A DNA stretch of 44,618 nucleotides from Nemertoderma westbladi (GCA_032718475.1 JAUCBJ010006425.1:1-44618); one strand, 5' to 3'; shown: positions 11,311 through 23,430, counted from the stretch's first letter. The notes: generated by a model not told the origin, from the letters alone. Numbers and translations: made by a program.

Positions 11311-11695
11311 TAAGGCCCCCCTCACACGGAGCAACTTGTTTCCGCAACTTGTTTCTGTGTGTGAGGGAGACCAGCAACAAGTTGCTGGAAGTTATATTCC
11401 CAGCAACTTTTTGAAAAACTTTTATTACATTCCATTTTTTGATACTAGCTAATATTAGATAATTTGAGTGATGTGATATTATATATAAATGACTGGACTT
11501 GTTAGCTATTTATTTGCAAATAATTGTTATTTTCTTCAGCAACAAGTTTCTGTGTGTGAGGGGGTCCAGCAACAAGTTGCAGAAACAAGTTGCTGAAACA
11601 AGTTGCAGCAACAAGTTTCTGTGTGTGAGGGGGTCCAGCAACAAGTTTCAGAAACAAGTTGCAGAAACAAGTTGCTCCGTGTGAGGGGGGCCTTA
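11311..11695. mobile_element. MITE with 32-bp terminal inverted repeats
   Basis: The ends match exactly for 32 bp, starting TAAGGCCCCCCTCACACGGA on each strand. The 385-bp interior contains repeated AGCAACAAGTTGCT-like palindromes and two copies of a segment with TTTCTGTGTGTGAGGGGGTC (about 11540 and 11615). There is no coding capacity. The flanks allow a TA or TAA target duplication. The superfamily is not certain. Confidence 0.85.
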
Positions 11696-11699
11696 AACA

Positions 11700-12762
11700 C
11701 ATCACATGTTCATCAACATGTTAGCTATTATTTTTATAATTCTATTACATTTTTTAAAATAGTTCAACATTAATATAGTAGCAGAGCTAGTTTTTGTTAT
11801 TTTTAAATTGTTGTTCTAGAACATGCTTGCTGGTTTATAAAAAATGTACTGTTTTACGCATTGTAGAAGGAGACTTACTTTATGTACAGAACCAATATAT
11901 AAAATTATCTGATCCGCCCAAGATCAGTAAAAATAAAATATATAATAAATATACAGGGAAAAAACTAATAGTATAAAGAATAAAGTACAAGTTCATAGTA
12001 TCAGCTGGTTTCAATATTTCGCTCGTTCGAGTAAATATTAACACTCGGGACCTACATTATACACAATATAGTAAATAGTTAGTAATTCAACAGTTCAATA
12101 TTGCAATAATATATTCTGTAGTGGAGTACCTTACAGTATTATTGTACATACTGTATTATTTAATAAGTTATGTAATAAACCAGTTTGTACAGTAGAAGTA
12201 AGCCTACATTGTTCTCCATTCCTCATTCAGCTGACAGGGTGCATTGACCAGCCAAATAATAACACAATAATAAGTCAGTTACATGTTAGTATACTATACT
12301 ACAGGTATTATGTACGTATAAAAATGCTTCTAAATAAACCAATCAACAATCACATTCGTATTTTTTGTATTGTATAAACAATTATATTTCCCCAGCCTTC
12401 ACCGCATTGGACAATATTAAACTCTGACGTAGTTTGTTTTTGTAGCAACTGAACTACTAACCAATACTCGTTTAGTGGAAAGCGATTGACTGAATGTGTA
12501 CAGCTGCACGTTTACGAGTGAAGTTCGCTCGTAGGAATAAGTAATACTTAAAGAAATCGATCAGTTCCATCACCATTGCAAATGGAAGCCTGGATCAGAA
12601 AACGAAACTATTGAGTTTAATTGATGAGGCGAAGTATCTCCATTAGGGTTGTGGTGCTTAAAGTCTAGGTTAATAATTCAATAACTGAATTTCTTCAGCA
12701 GTTTCTTCTAACTTGATATGCTCAAGATACACAGGCAACATATAAAGATCTTGAGAATCAGA
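11700..12762. other. AT-rich intergenic, no gene seen
   Basis: About 1 kb without coding signal or clear repeat structure beyond scattered AT-rich microsatellite-like stretches. Confidence 0.4.
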
Positions 12763-12765
12763 CTA

Positions 12766-12860
12766 AAGGCCCGTTTATACACAGTGTGATGTCAGACGCG
12801 TCTGAGGTCTGAAGACCCGTCTGATATCAGACAGGCATCTGATACAGACACACCCGTTTA
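12766..12860. mobile_element. MITE-end-like sequence with nested palindromes
   Basis: Starts AAGGCCCGTTTATACAC, similar to the ends of the 6371 MITE. It contains CAGACGCGTCTG and GTCTGATATCAGAC palindromes, followed by CCCGTTTATAC again. Probably the end of a non-autonomous DNA transposon; its other boundary is not clear. Confidence 0.45.
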
Positions 12861-13039
12861 TACTATACATAAATAATATTACTGGCTTCAAACTTTATTT
12901 ATATTGACAATAATTTATAAGTTTGTAATATTTTTTGTATTCATTTTATGTACTTAATTTCACACTTTTTGCAATTATTAATATGCAATGAAAACGCGCA
13001 ATAAGTTGCTAATTTGGTTGTTTCTGTAATTATAAAAGA

Positions 13040-13335
13040 TACAGTAGGCCCTACGTGTGAAGCATTATGGCGTAACCTTAAAGATTATATTAAACGGCCA
13101 TCACAATCCAATTTAATTAATGAGATCGCTGATAACTTTTGGAGGCTGTGGCACTTTCCCAACTGTATAGGCGCTCTGGATGTGAAATATGCTGCCAAAA
13201 AGGCACCATCCAATAGCGGCCGACTTTATATTACAACTATAAAGGTTTATTTTCAATTGTACTCATGGCAATTGCTGATGCAAATTATAAGTTCACATTT
13301 GTGGACATGGCCTAGTCAGCCACAAAGTGTAGTTG
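13040..13335 (+). pseudogene. PIF/Harbinger (HARBI1-like) transposase relic
   Basis: The plus strand encodes NFWRLWHFPNCIGALDVKYA, AKKAPSNSGRLYITTIKVYF and then, after a +1/-1 frame change near 13252, SIVLMAIADANYKFTFVDMA. This order matches the conserved block of HARBI1-type DDE nucleases (W-x-F-P-x-C-x-G-A-x-D-G-K-H, P-x-x-S-G-x-x-Y-x-N-Y-K-x-F-x-S, A-D-A-x-Y-x-F). The G-K-H after the first catalytic D is altered to V-K-Y. The rest of the transposase is absent. It is a degraded fragment with no expected activity. Confidence 0.85.
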
Positions 13336-13457
13336 GCTTCATTAACAGTTGTTGTTGGTTTTTTAAATAGTATATTTATTCATTTATTACAAGATTTGCT
13401 TTGTTATATCGAGAATGACAAAATGAATGGGATAATCTTTTAGGCACGTTAAGACAA

Positions 13458-13752
13458 GGAATGCCTGTTCACCACCATGGGTGATCTTCCACAGTAAACC
13501 CTTCCACTCTGTTTCCTAAAGGAATGCCTATTCACCACCATGGGTGATCTTCCACAGTAAAACCTTCCACTCTGTTTCCTAAAGGAATGCCTGTTCACCA
13601 CCATTGGTTATCTTCAACAGTAAACCCTTCCACTCTGTTTCCTAAAGGAATGCCGGTCCACCACCATAAGGTGATCTTCCACAGTAAACCCGTCCACACT
13701 GTTTTCTAAATGAATTCCTGTTCACCACCATGGGTGATCTTCCACAGTAAAT
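13458..13752. repeat. 63-bp minisatellite, 5 copies
   Basis: Units start at 13458, 13521, 13584, 13647 and 13711 (the last truncated). Each carries GGAATGCCTGTTCACCACCA, TGGGTGATCTTCCACAGTAA and CTTCCACTCTGTTTCC. It lies directly downstream (in minus-strand terms) of the tRNA-like head at 13808-13883 and may be an amplified SINE body. Confidence 0.9.
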
Positions 13753-13805
13753 CTTTAGTAAACATCAGTAAACAATTAAAGAACTGCACCCAAACAGTGA
13801 GGCAG

Positions 13806-13884
13806 CACTGCCCCATCCAGGGATCGAACCAGGGCCTCCTGATTGGAAGGTCAGGAATGTCACCACTAGACCAAGCTACTGCAT
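13806..13884 (-). repeat. tRNA-Gly-like SINE head or tRNA pseudogene
   Basis: The reverse complement has an A-box-like TGGTCTAGTGG, a B-box GGTTCGATCCC, a T-arm pairing CCTGG/CCTGG-type stem, and an anticodon region CCTTCCAA with a flanking CCTGA/TCAGG stem. This gives a Gly(TCC)-like loop with one extra base (8 instead of 7). The acceptor stem pairs poorly. A SINE or pseudogene is therefore more likely than a functional tRNA. Confidence 0.65.
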
Positions 13885-13889
13885 CGTCT

Positions 13890-14640
13890 AGTGAGTGAGA
13901 ATTACAAAATGTAGACTTAGTTATACCCGAAACAATAATACAGCTTTAATTTTGCTTGTTTATTTTACATCTAAAACATTGTACTCTCTATAAAAAAAGT
14001 CTAACTAGATGTTTTCAAAATTTTAACAATCATTACCCCACCATATTGGGACACTTTCAGAATTTCGGGAGTGGGGGGTGCCACCTAGCCCCCCACCCCT
14101 CCCCTCTCCCGGAAACGTACCTCTCTTTATGGGAGCGGGTATTTAACAAACAGTCAATGAACTAAATCGAATAGTAGAATATCACTAATCATTTTAAATA
14201 TTCCGCTTTATTTATATGTAAGTTTGAGCACCGGAGCTCTTGTGTAGTGGGAATTGTGCACTGTTGCACAACCCCCCCCCCCCCCCCCCCCCAAAAAAAA
14301 ATACGAGTCTTTTAGAGGTCGCACACACACACATAGACAGCGGCTGATGTATTTGAGCACCGGAGCTCTTTAGAGGTCGCACACATACATAGGCAGCGGC
14401 TGAAGTATTTGAGCACCGGTGCTCAACTTAAGGCATCCGCATTAAGTGCTAACCACGCCATATTAGCTCCACACTACAGTGTTGCATAGGTCATGTTCAC
14501 CGGTGCACAATCCGCTGCTAACGTGTTAAAAACGAAAAAGGCGAATACGTTTAAATGTTGAAACTCTTGTAAATACAAAACACAAACGAGCACCAATCAT
14601 TAAAATATCAGCAACAAACACCTAAAAGCCCACCTAATTA
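13890..14640. other. HBS1L 3' flank with short repeats
   Basis: Contains a duplicated segment (TAGAGGTCGCACACA...CAGCGGCTGA at 14312-14345 and 14371-14403) and three copies of a TTTGAGCACCGG end at about 14223, 14353 and 14409, the last forming the palindrome GAGCACCGGTGCTC. A 21-C tract lies at 14272-14292. A TTTATT at about 14208 gives AATAAA on the minus strand, a possible HBS1L polyadenylation signal, but this is weak. Confidence 0.45.
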
Positions 14641-14644
14641 ATAC

Positions 14645-15810
14645 CTATTTAATCTGAGTTACAACCCCCGCGGCTATAGTTGACCCTCCATAACGCAGCA
14701 TAAACCTCCCAAGGTCCTTATTGTCGCTGTACAGTTCCACGCATATCGGTTTGTTTACTGTAATCTGAACCAACGCGTTACACGACTTCCCCAAACACTT
14801 CGGGCGTTTCTTCACCACCTCACCCGAACTGCGACTCAACAAACTGATGAGTTTACTGATAACGGCGGGTTCAATGACGTTCTGGTGATGGAACACCACG
14901 GGGAACCCGGGGGTGATGGGAACGGTGATAGGGAACACAAGCAACCTAGCTATGAACCGCGCTGTGCAGGGCACCAAAGAGGCGCCTCTGCGGCACACGA
15001 CGCTCCCGACCCCCACCTTATTGGGATCGACGCCGAGGAGCGTGAGGTCTGCCTGATCCCCGGCCTCCGCAGCGGGTTTGGCCACGCCGTAGACCGCGAT
15101 CTGTTTCACGGTGCCGGACTCCGCGGCCGGCAGCACCACCAGTCGGTCCCCGACATCCACGCGTCCCGAGGAGAGTTTCCCGGCTACCGAGATCCCGGAA
15201 CCGAGTCCTTTATAGACGTCGGACACGCCGAAACGCAACGGGCCGTCCACGGGCCGGGGTGGCAGCGAGAACGCGTTAATGGCGCCGAGTAAGGAAGGCC
15301 CGTGAGGGTACCAACTGGTCAACGCCGGCTCCTCCGCAGGGCGAGTCAGATTAATCCCGTTCAAACCGCTACACGGTAAGTACTTAACGTCCGACTCTTT
15401 AAACCCCGCCTGTTTGAGGAATTGTCCCAGTTTACCGACTATACTAGTAAACCGGGATTCCTGCCAACCAACTAAGTCGAGTTTATTAACAGCGACTACC
15501 AACTGAGTGACCCCGAGAGAGCGGACTAACAACGCGTGTTCGCGCGTCTGTCCCCCGGATTCGAACCCCGCTTCGAACCCTCCCGTTGACGCGTCCACCA
15601 CCAGCACTGCCACATCTGCAGCAGAAGCTCCGCTTATCATGTTGGGTATAAAGTCTTTATGTCCCGGGGCGTCTAACAGGTTTATTATGTATTTGTCCGT
15701 CTCGAACTGCGATGTCGCGATGTCCATGGTGATCCCACGAGTTCTCTCCTCGCCAGTCTCGTCCAGCACCCACGCGAATGCGAAGGAAGATTTACCCAAC
15801 TTACGAGATT
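14645..15810 (-). CDS. HBS1L: HBS1L exon 2: G domain after switch-adjacent helix, domains 2 and 3
   Basis: C-terminal exon of the eEF1A-like GTPase that works with Pelota/Dom34 to rescue stalled ribosomes in the cytosol. The exon begins at 15810, after a good acceptor (TTTGTTTCTCGCAG on the minus strand), with ESRKLGKSSFAFAWVLDETG. Numbering from the two-exon model, it contains the switch I threonine in RGIT (about T350), G3 DAPGH (369-373, including the catalytic His), G4 NKLD (431-434), G5-like CSGL, then two beta-barrel domains ending GRFMLRYGGSTIAAGVVTQI, as in HBS1 proteins. Stop at 14645-14647. The phase-1 junction with exon 1 restores a continuous protein of about 710 residues, close to the usual HBS1L length. 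No frameshift was seen. GC content is much higher than in flanking DNA. Confidence 0.95.
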
Positions 15811-18800
15811 CTGCGAGAAACAAATTACAATTATGTACATTTTCACTATACAGTGTAAATATTATTCAAATAATTCAATGCAACTTCAATTTAATAATTT
15901 TTACCGTCATTTTAGCTGGTCGGTACAATATGATGTGTATCGCCAATGTGAAGAATACTAGGTTTTAATTTTTCTGTCGAATTTTAATTGGAATTTTATA
16001 TGAAGAGTCGGTATTTTTTAAATTTTTTTATTATTATAAAGGGTGCTTTATAGCGCTGATTTCTCCATTGTAACCTGTACAGTACAGATGCGAATTGGTT
16101 TATTGCTTTGGTTAGATTCAGCCCTTCTGAAACCTGGGTATTTTAAAAAATTGCATTCTTCAAATTGGGGTAAACTACAAAGCGAAATATAACAGCAGGT
16201 AGTGTGGTAAACTTCACATGGGCCATCTGCATTAAAACTTTAATATAACTCATAGTTATAAGTAAGTACTTTCATATCCTTTAAATATGGGCTGGGCACC
16301 CTTGTTCCTTTCTCGTACTTATGCATTGTCTTCATATTAACGCATCCCAGCTGGTACAACACGTGACCCATTAACCGAACACACCACCTACCTGTCTCGT
16401 ACTTATGCATTGTCTTCTTATGAACGCATCCCAGCTGGTACAACACGTGACCCATTAACCGAACACACCACCTACCTGTCTCGTACTTATGCATTGTCTT
16501 CTTATGAACGCATCCCAGCTGGTACAACACGTGACCCATTAACCGAACACACCACCTACCTGTCTCGTACTTATGCATTGTCTTCTTATGAACGCATCCC
16601 AGCTGGTACAACACGTGACGCATTAACTGAACACACCACCTACCTGTCTCGTACTTATGCATTGTCTTCATATTAACGCATCCCAGCTGGTACAACACGT
16701 GACGCATTAACTGAACACACCACCTACCTGTCTCGTACTTATGCATTGTCTTCTTATGAACGCATCCCAGCTGGTACAACACGTGACCCATTAACCGAAC
16801 ACACCACCTACCTGTCTCGTACTTATGCATTGTCTTCATATTAACGCATCCCAGCTGGTACAACACGTGACGCATTAACTGAACACACCACCTACCTGTC
16901 TCGTACTTATGCATTGTCTTCTTATTAACGCATCCCAGCTGGTACAGCACCTGACCCATTAACCGAACACACCACCTACCTGTCTCGTACTTATGCATTG
17001 TCTTCTTATGAACGCATCCCAGCTGGTACAACACGTGACCCATTAACCGAACACACCACCTACCTGTCTCGTACTTATGCATTGTCTTCTTATGAACGCA
17101 TCCCAGCTGGTACAACACGTGACCCATTAACCGAACACACCACCTACCTGTCTCGTACTTATTTATTGTCTTCTTATTAACGCATCCCAGCTGGTACAAC
17201 ACGTGACCCATTAACCGAACACACCACCTACCTGTCTCGTACTTATGCATTGTCTTCTTATGAACGCATCCCAGCTGGTACAACACGTGACCCATTAACC
17301 GAACACACCACCTACCTGTCTCGTACTTATGCATTGTCTTCTTATTAACGCATCCCAGCTGGTACAACACGTGACGCATTAACTGAACACACCACCTACC
17401 TGTCTCGTACTTATGCATTGTCTTCATATTAACGCATCCCAGCTGGTACAACACGTGACGCATTAACTGAACACACCACCTACCTGTCTCGTACTTATGC
17501 ATTGTCTTCATATTAACGCATCCCAGCTGGTACAACACGTGACCCATTAACCGAACACACCACCTACCTGTCTCGTACTTATGCATTGTCTTCTTATTAA
17601 CGCATCCCAGCTGGTACAACACGTGACCCATTAACCGAACACACCACCTACCTGTCTCGTACTTAATTATTGTCTTCATATTAACGCATCCCAGCTGGTA
17701 CAACACGTGACCCATTAACCGAACACACCACCTACCTGTCTCGTACTTATTTATTGTCTTCTTATTAACGCATCCCAGCTGGTACAACACGTGACCCATT
17801 AACCGAACACACCACCTACCTGTCTCGTACTTATGCATTGTCTTCTTATTAACGCATCCCAGCTGGTACAACACGTGACCCATTAACCGAACACACCACC
17901 TACCTGTCTCGTACTTATGCATTGTCTTCATATTAACGCATCCCAGCTGGTACAACACGTGACCCATTAACCGAACACACCACCTACCTGTCTCGTACTT
18001 ATTTATTGTCTTCTTATTAACGCATCCCAGCTGGTACAACACGTGACCCATTAACCGAACACACCACCTACCTGTCTCGTACTTATGCATTGTCTTCTTA
18101 TTAACGCATCCCAGCTGGTACAACACGTGACCCATTAACCGAACACACCACCTACCTGTCTCGTACTTATGCATTGTCTTCTTATTAACGCATCCCAGCT
18201 GGTACAACACGTGACCCATTAACCGAACACACCACCTACCTGTCTCGTACTTAATTATTGTCTTCATATTAACGCATCCCAGCTGGTACAACACGTGACC
18301 CATTAACCGAACACACCACCTACCTGTCTCGTACTTATTTATTGTCTTCTTATTAACGCATCCCAGCTGGTACAACACGTGACCCATTAACCGAACACAC
18401 CACCTACCTGTCTCGTACTTATGCATTGTCTTCTTATTAACGCATCCCAGCTGGTACAACACGTGACGCATTAACCGAACACACCACCTACCTGTCTCGT
18501 ACTTATGCATTGTCTTCATATTAACGCATCCCAGCTGGTACAACACGTGACCCATTAACCAAACACACCACCTACCTGTCTCGTACTTATGCATTGTCTT
18601 CTTATTAACGCATCCCAGCTGGTACAACACGTGACCCATTAACCGAACACACCACCTACCTGTCTCGTACTTATGCATTGTCTTCATATTAACGCATCCC
18701 AGCTGGTACAACACGTGACCCATTAACCGAACACACCACCTACCTGTCTCGTACTTATTTATTGTCTTCTTATTAACGCATCCCAGCTGGTACAACACGT

Positions 18801-21800
18801 GACCCATTAACCGAACACACCACCTACCTGTCTCGTACTTATGCATTGTCTTCTTATTAACGCATCCCAGCTGGTACAACACGTGACCCATTAACCGAAC
18901 ACACCACCTACCTGTCTCGTACTTATGCATTGTCTTCTTATTAACGCATCCCAGCTGGTACAACACGTGACCCATTAACCGAACACACCACCTACCTGTC
19001 TCGTACTTATTTATTGTCTTCTTATTAACGCATCCCAGCTGGTACAACACGTGACCCATTAACCGAACACACCACCTACCTGTCTCGTACTTATGCATTG
19101 TCTTCTTATTAACGCATCCCAGCTGGTACAACACGTGACCCATTAACCGAACACACCACCTACCTGTCTCGTACTTATGCATTGTCTTCTTATTAACGCA
19201 TCCCAGCTGGTACAACACGTGACCCATTAACCGAACACACCACCTACCTGTCTCGTACTTATTTATTGTCTTCTTATTAACGCATCCCAGCTGGTACAAC
19301 ACGTGACCCATTAACCGAACACACCACCTACCTGTCTCGTACTTATGCATTGTCTTCTTATTAACGCATCCCAGCTGGTACAACACGTGACGCATTAACC
19401 GAACACACCACCTACCTGTCTCGTACTTATGCATTGTCTTCATATTAACGCATCCCAGCTGGTACAACACGTGACCCATTAACCAAACACACCACCTACC
19501 TGTCTCGTACTTATGCATTGTCTTCTTATTAACGCATCCCAGCTGGTACAACACGTGACCCATTAACCGAACACACCACCTACCTGTCTCGTACTTATGC
19601 ATTGTCTTCATATTAACGCATCCCAGCTGGTACAACACGTGACCCATTAACCGAACACACCACCTACCTGTCTCGTACTTATTCATTGTCTTCTTATTAA
19701 CGCATCCCAGCTGGTACAACACGTGACCCATTAACCGAACACACCACCTACCTGTCTCGTACTTATGCATTGTCTTCTTATTAACGCATCCCAGCTGGTA
19801 CAACACGTGACCCATTAACCGAACACACCACCTACCTGTCTCGTACTTATGCATTGTCTTCTTATTAACGCATCCCAGCTGGTACAACACGTGACCCATT
19901 AACCGAACACACCACCTACCTGTCTCGTACTTATTTATTGTCTTCTTATTAACGCATCCCAGCTGGTACAACACGTGACCCATTAACCGAACACACCACC
20001 TACCTGTCTCGTACTTATGCATTGTCTTCTTATTAACGCATCCCAGCTGGTACAACACGTGACCCATTAACCGAACACACCACCTACCTGTCTCGTACTT
20101 ATGCATTGTCTTCTTATTAACGCATCCCAGCTGGTACAACACGTGACCCATTAACCGAACACACCACCTACCTGTCTCGTACTTATTTATTGTCTTCTTA
20201 TTAACGCATCCCAGCTGGTACAACACGTGACGCATTAACCGAACACACCACCTACCTGTCTCGTACTTATGCATTGTCTTCATATTAACGCATCCCAGCT
20301 GGTACAACACGTGACCCATTAACCGAACACACCACCTACCTGTCTCGTACTTATGCATTGTCTTCTTATTAACGCATCCCAGCTGGTACAGCACCTGACC
20401 CATTAACCGAACACACCACCTACCTGTCTCGTACTTATTTATTGTCTTCTTATTAACGCATCCCAGCTGGTACAACACGTGACCCATTAACCGAACACAC
20501 CACCTACCTGTCTCGTACTTATTTATTGTCTTCTTATTAACGCATCCCAGCTGGTACAACACGTGACCCATTAACCGAACACACCACCTACCTGTCTCGT
20601 ACTTATTTATTGTCTTCTTATTAACGCATCCCAGCTGGTACAACACGTGACCCATTAACCGAACACACCACCTACCTGTCTCGTACTTATGCATTGTCTT
20701 CATATTAACGCATCCCAGCTGGTACAACACGTGACCCATTAACCGAACACACCACCTACCTGTCTCGTACTTATTTATTGTCTTCATATTAACGCATCCC
20801 AGCTGGTACAGCACCTGACCCATTAACCGAACACACCACCTACCTGTCTCGTACTTATGCATTGTCTTCTTATTAACGCATCCCAGCTGGTACAACACGT
20901 GACCCATTAACCGAACACACCACCTACCTGTCTCGTACTTATGCATTGTCTTCTTATTAACGCATCCCAGCTGGTACAACACGTGACCCATTAACTGAAC
21001 ACACCACCTACCTGTCTCGTACTTATGCATTGTCTTCTTATTAACGCATCCCAGCTGGTACAACACGTGACCCATTAACCGAACACACCACCTACCTGTC
21101 TCGTACTTATGCATTGTCTTCTTATTAACGCATCCCAGCTGGCACAGCACGTGACCCATTAACCGAACACACCACCTACCTGTCTCGTACTAATGCATTG
21201 TCTTCTTATTAACGCATCCCAGCTGGTACAACACGTGACCCATTAACCGAACACACCACCTACCTGTCTCGTACTTATGCATTGTCTTCTTATTAACGCA
21301 TCCCAGCTGGTACAACACGTGACCCATTAACCGAACACACCACCTACCTGTCTCGTACTTATGCATTGTCTTCTTATTAACGCATCCCAGCTGGCACAGC
21401 ACGTGACCCATTAACCGAACGCACCACCTACCTGTCTCGTACTAATGCATTGTCTTCTTATTAACGCATCCCAGCTGGTACAACACGTGACCCATTAACC
21501 GAACACACCACCTACCTGTCTCGTACTAATGCATTGTCTTCTTATTAACGCATCCCAGCTGGTACAACACGTGACCCATTAACCGAACACACCACCTACC
21601 TGTCTCGTACTTATGCATTGTCTTCTTATTAACGCATCCCAGCTGGCACAGCACGTGACCCATTAACCGAACACACCACCTACCTGTCTCGTACTAATGC
21701 ATTGTCTTCTTATTAACGCATCCCAGCTGGTACAACACGTGACCCATTAACCGAACACACCACCTACCTGTCTCGTACTTATGCATTGTCTTCTTATTAA

Positions 21801-23363
21801 CGCATCCCAGCTGGTACAACACGTGACCCATTAACCGAACACACCACCTACCTGTCTCGTACTAATGCATTGTCTTCTTATTAACGCATCCCAGCTGGTA
21901 CAACACGTGACCCATTAACCGAACACACCACCTACCTGTCTCGTACTTATGCATTGTCTTCTTATTAACGCATCCCAGCTGGTACAACACGTGACCCATT
22001 AACCGAACACACCACCTACCTGTCTCGTACTTATGCATTGTCTTCTTATTAACGCATCCCAGCTGGTACAACACGTGACCCATTAACCGAACACACCACC
22101 TACCTGTCTCGTACTTATGCATTGTCTTCTTATTAACGCATCCCAGCTGGTACAACACGTGACCCATTAACCGAACACACCACCTACCTGTCTCGTACTT
22201 ATGCATTGTCTTCTTATTAACGCATCCCAGCTGGTACAACACGTGACCCATTAACCGAACACACCACCTACCTGTCTCGTACTTATGCATTGTCTTCTTA
22301 TTAACGCATCCCAGCTGGTACAACACGTGACCCATTAACCTAACACACCACCTACCCGTCTCGTACTTATGCATTGTCTTCTTATTAACGCATCCCAGCT
22401 GGTACAACACGTGACCCATTAACCGAACACACCACCTACCTGTCTCGTACTTATTTATTGTCTTCTTATTAACGCATCCCAGCTGGTACAACACGTGACG
22501 CATTAACCGAACACACCACCTACCTGTCTCGTACTTATTTATTGTCTTCATATTAACGCATCCCAGCTGGTACAACACGTGACCCATTAACCGAACACAC
22601 CACCTACCTGTCTCGTACTTATTTATTGTCTTCATATTAACGCATCCCAGCTGGTACAACACGTGACCCATTAACCGAACACACCACCTACCTGTCTCGT
22701 ACTTATGCATTGTCTTCTTATTAACGCATCCCAGCTGGTACAACACGTGACCCATTAACCGAACACACCACCTACCTGTCTCGTACTTATTTATTGTCTT
22801 CTTATTAACGCATCCCAGCTGGTACAACACGTGACGCATTAACCGAACACACCACCTACCTGTCTCGTACTTATTTATTGTCTTCATATTAACGCATCCC
22901 AGCTGGTACAACACGTGACCCATTAACCGAACACACCACCTACCTGTCTCGTACTTATTTATTGTCTTCATATTAACGCATCCCAGCTGGTACAACACGT
23001 GACCCATTAACCGAACACACCACCTACCTGTCTCGTACTTATGCATTGTCTTCTTATTAACGCATCCCAGCTGGTACAACACGTGACCCATTAACCGAAC
23101 ACACCACCTACCTGTCTCGTACTTATTTATTGTCTTCTTATTAACGCATCCCAGCTGGTACAACACGTGACCCATTAACCGAACACACCACCTACCTGTC
23201 TCGTACTTATGCATTGTCTTCTTATTAACGCATCCCAGCTGGTACAACACGTGACCCATTAACCGAACACACCACCTACCTGTCTCGTACTTATTTATTG
23301 TCTTCTTATTAACGCATCCCAGCTGGTACAACACGTGACCCATTAACCGAACACACCACCTAC
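15811..23363 (-). other. HBS1L: HBS1L intron, almost entirely a coding-like repeat array
   Basis: Predicted intron of 7553 bp, from the GT at 23363-23362 in the first repeat unit to the AG at 15812-15811. About 93% of it is the 84-bp array. The unique part (15811-16310) is AT-rich and includes a pyrimidine-rich acceptor tract. Because every array unit repeats the donor sequence, the true 5' splice site cannot be deduced from sequence alone. The first donor is chosen because it rebuilds the conserved protein without an insertion. Confidence 0.85.
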
Positions 23364-23430
23364 CTGTCTCGTACTTATTTATTGTCTTCTTATTAACGCA
23401 TCCCAGCTGGTACAGCACGTGACCCATTAA
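16311..23430 (-). repeat. 84-bp exon/splice-donor minisatellite, 84 full + 1 partial copies
   Basis: Starting at 23430 and reading the minus strand, 7056 bp divide exactly into 84 units of 84 bp, followed by a 64-bp partial unit (16374-16311). Each unit starts TTAATGGGTCACGTG and encodes 28 residues, [10 protein letters not shown]...[10 protein letters not shown]. The first 67 bases are HBS1L exon. Bases 68-84 (GTAGGTGGTGTGTTCGG) are donor plus intron start. Unit length is constant (no indels found), and the variant distances checked are multiples of 84. Common variants are MHK/INK, NKK/NMK/HKK, GH/RH/GQ, and terminal R/Q/W. Confidence 0.97.

Noticed and set aside
13806-13884. Functional tRNA-Gly gene
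   Set aside because: The acceptor stem pairs poorly and the anticodon loop has an extra base; it sits next to a repeat array as expected of a SINE.
14885-15292. 135-codon plus-strand ORF over HBS1L exon 2
   Set aside because: Antisense shadow of a GC-rich conserved exon with no recognisable domain.
16410-17180. Plus-strand ORFs of repeats such as [13 protein letters not shown]
   Set aside because: They are antisense readings of the same 84-bp unit. They are open only in the units with TTATGAACG and stopped by TAA in the others.
16240-21159. A 1639-codon minus-strand ORF that looks like a giant repeat protein gene
   Set aside because: It is the in-frame continuation of the HBS1L exon repeat, with no own promoter or non-repeat domain. 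It is better explained as intronic array than as an independent gene.
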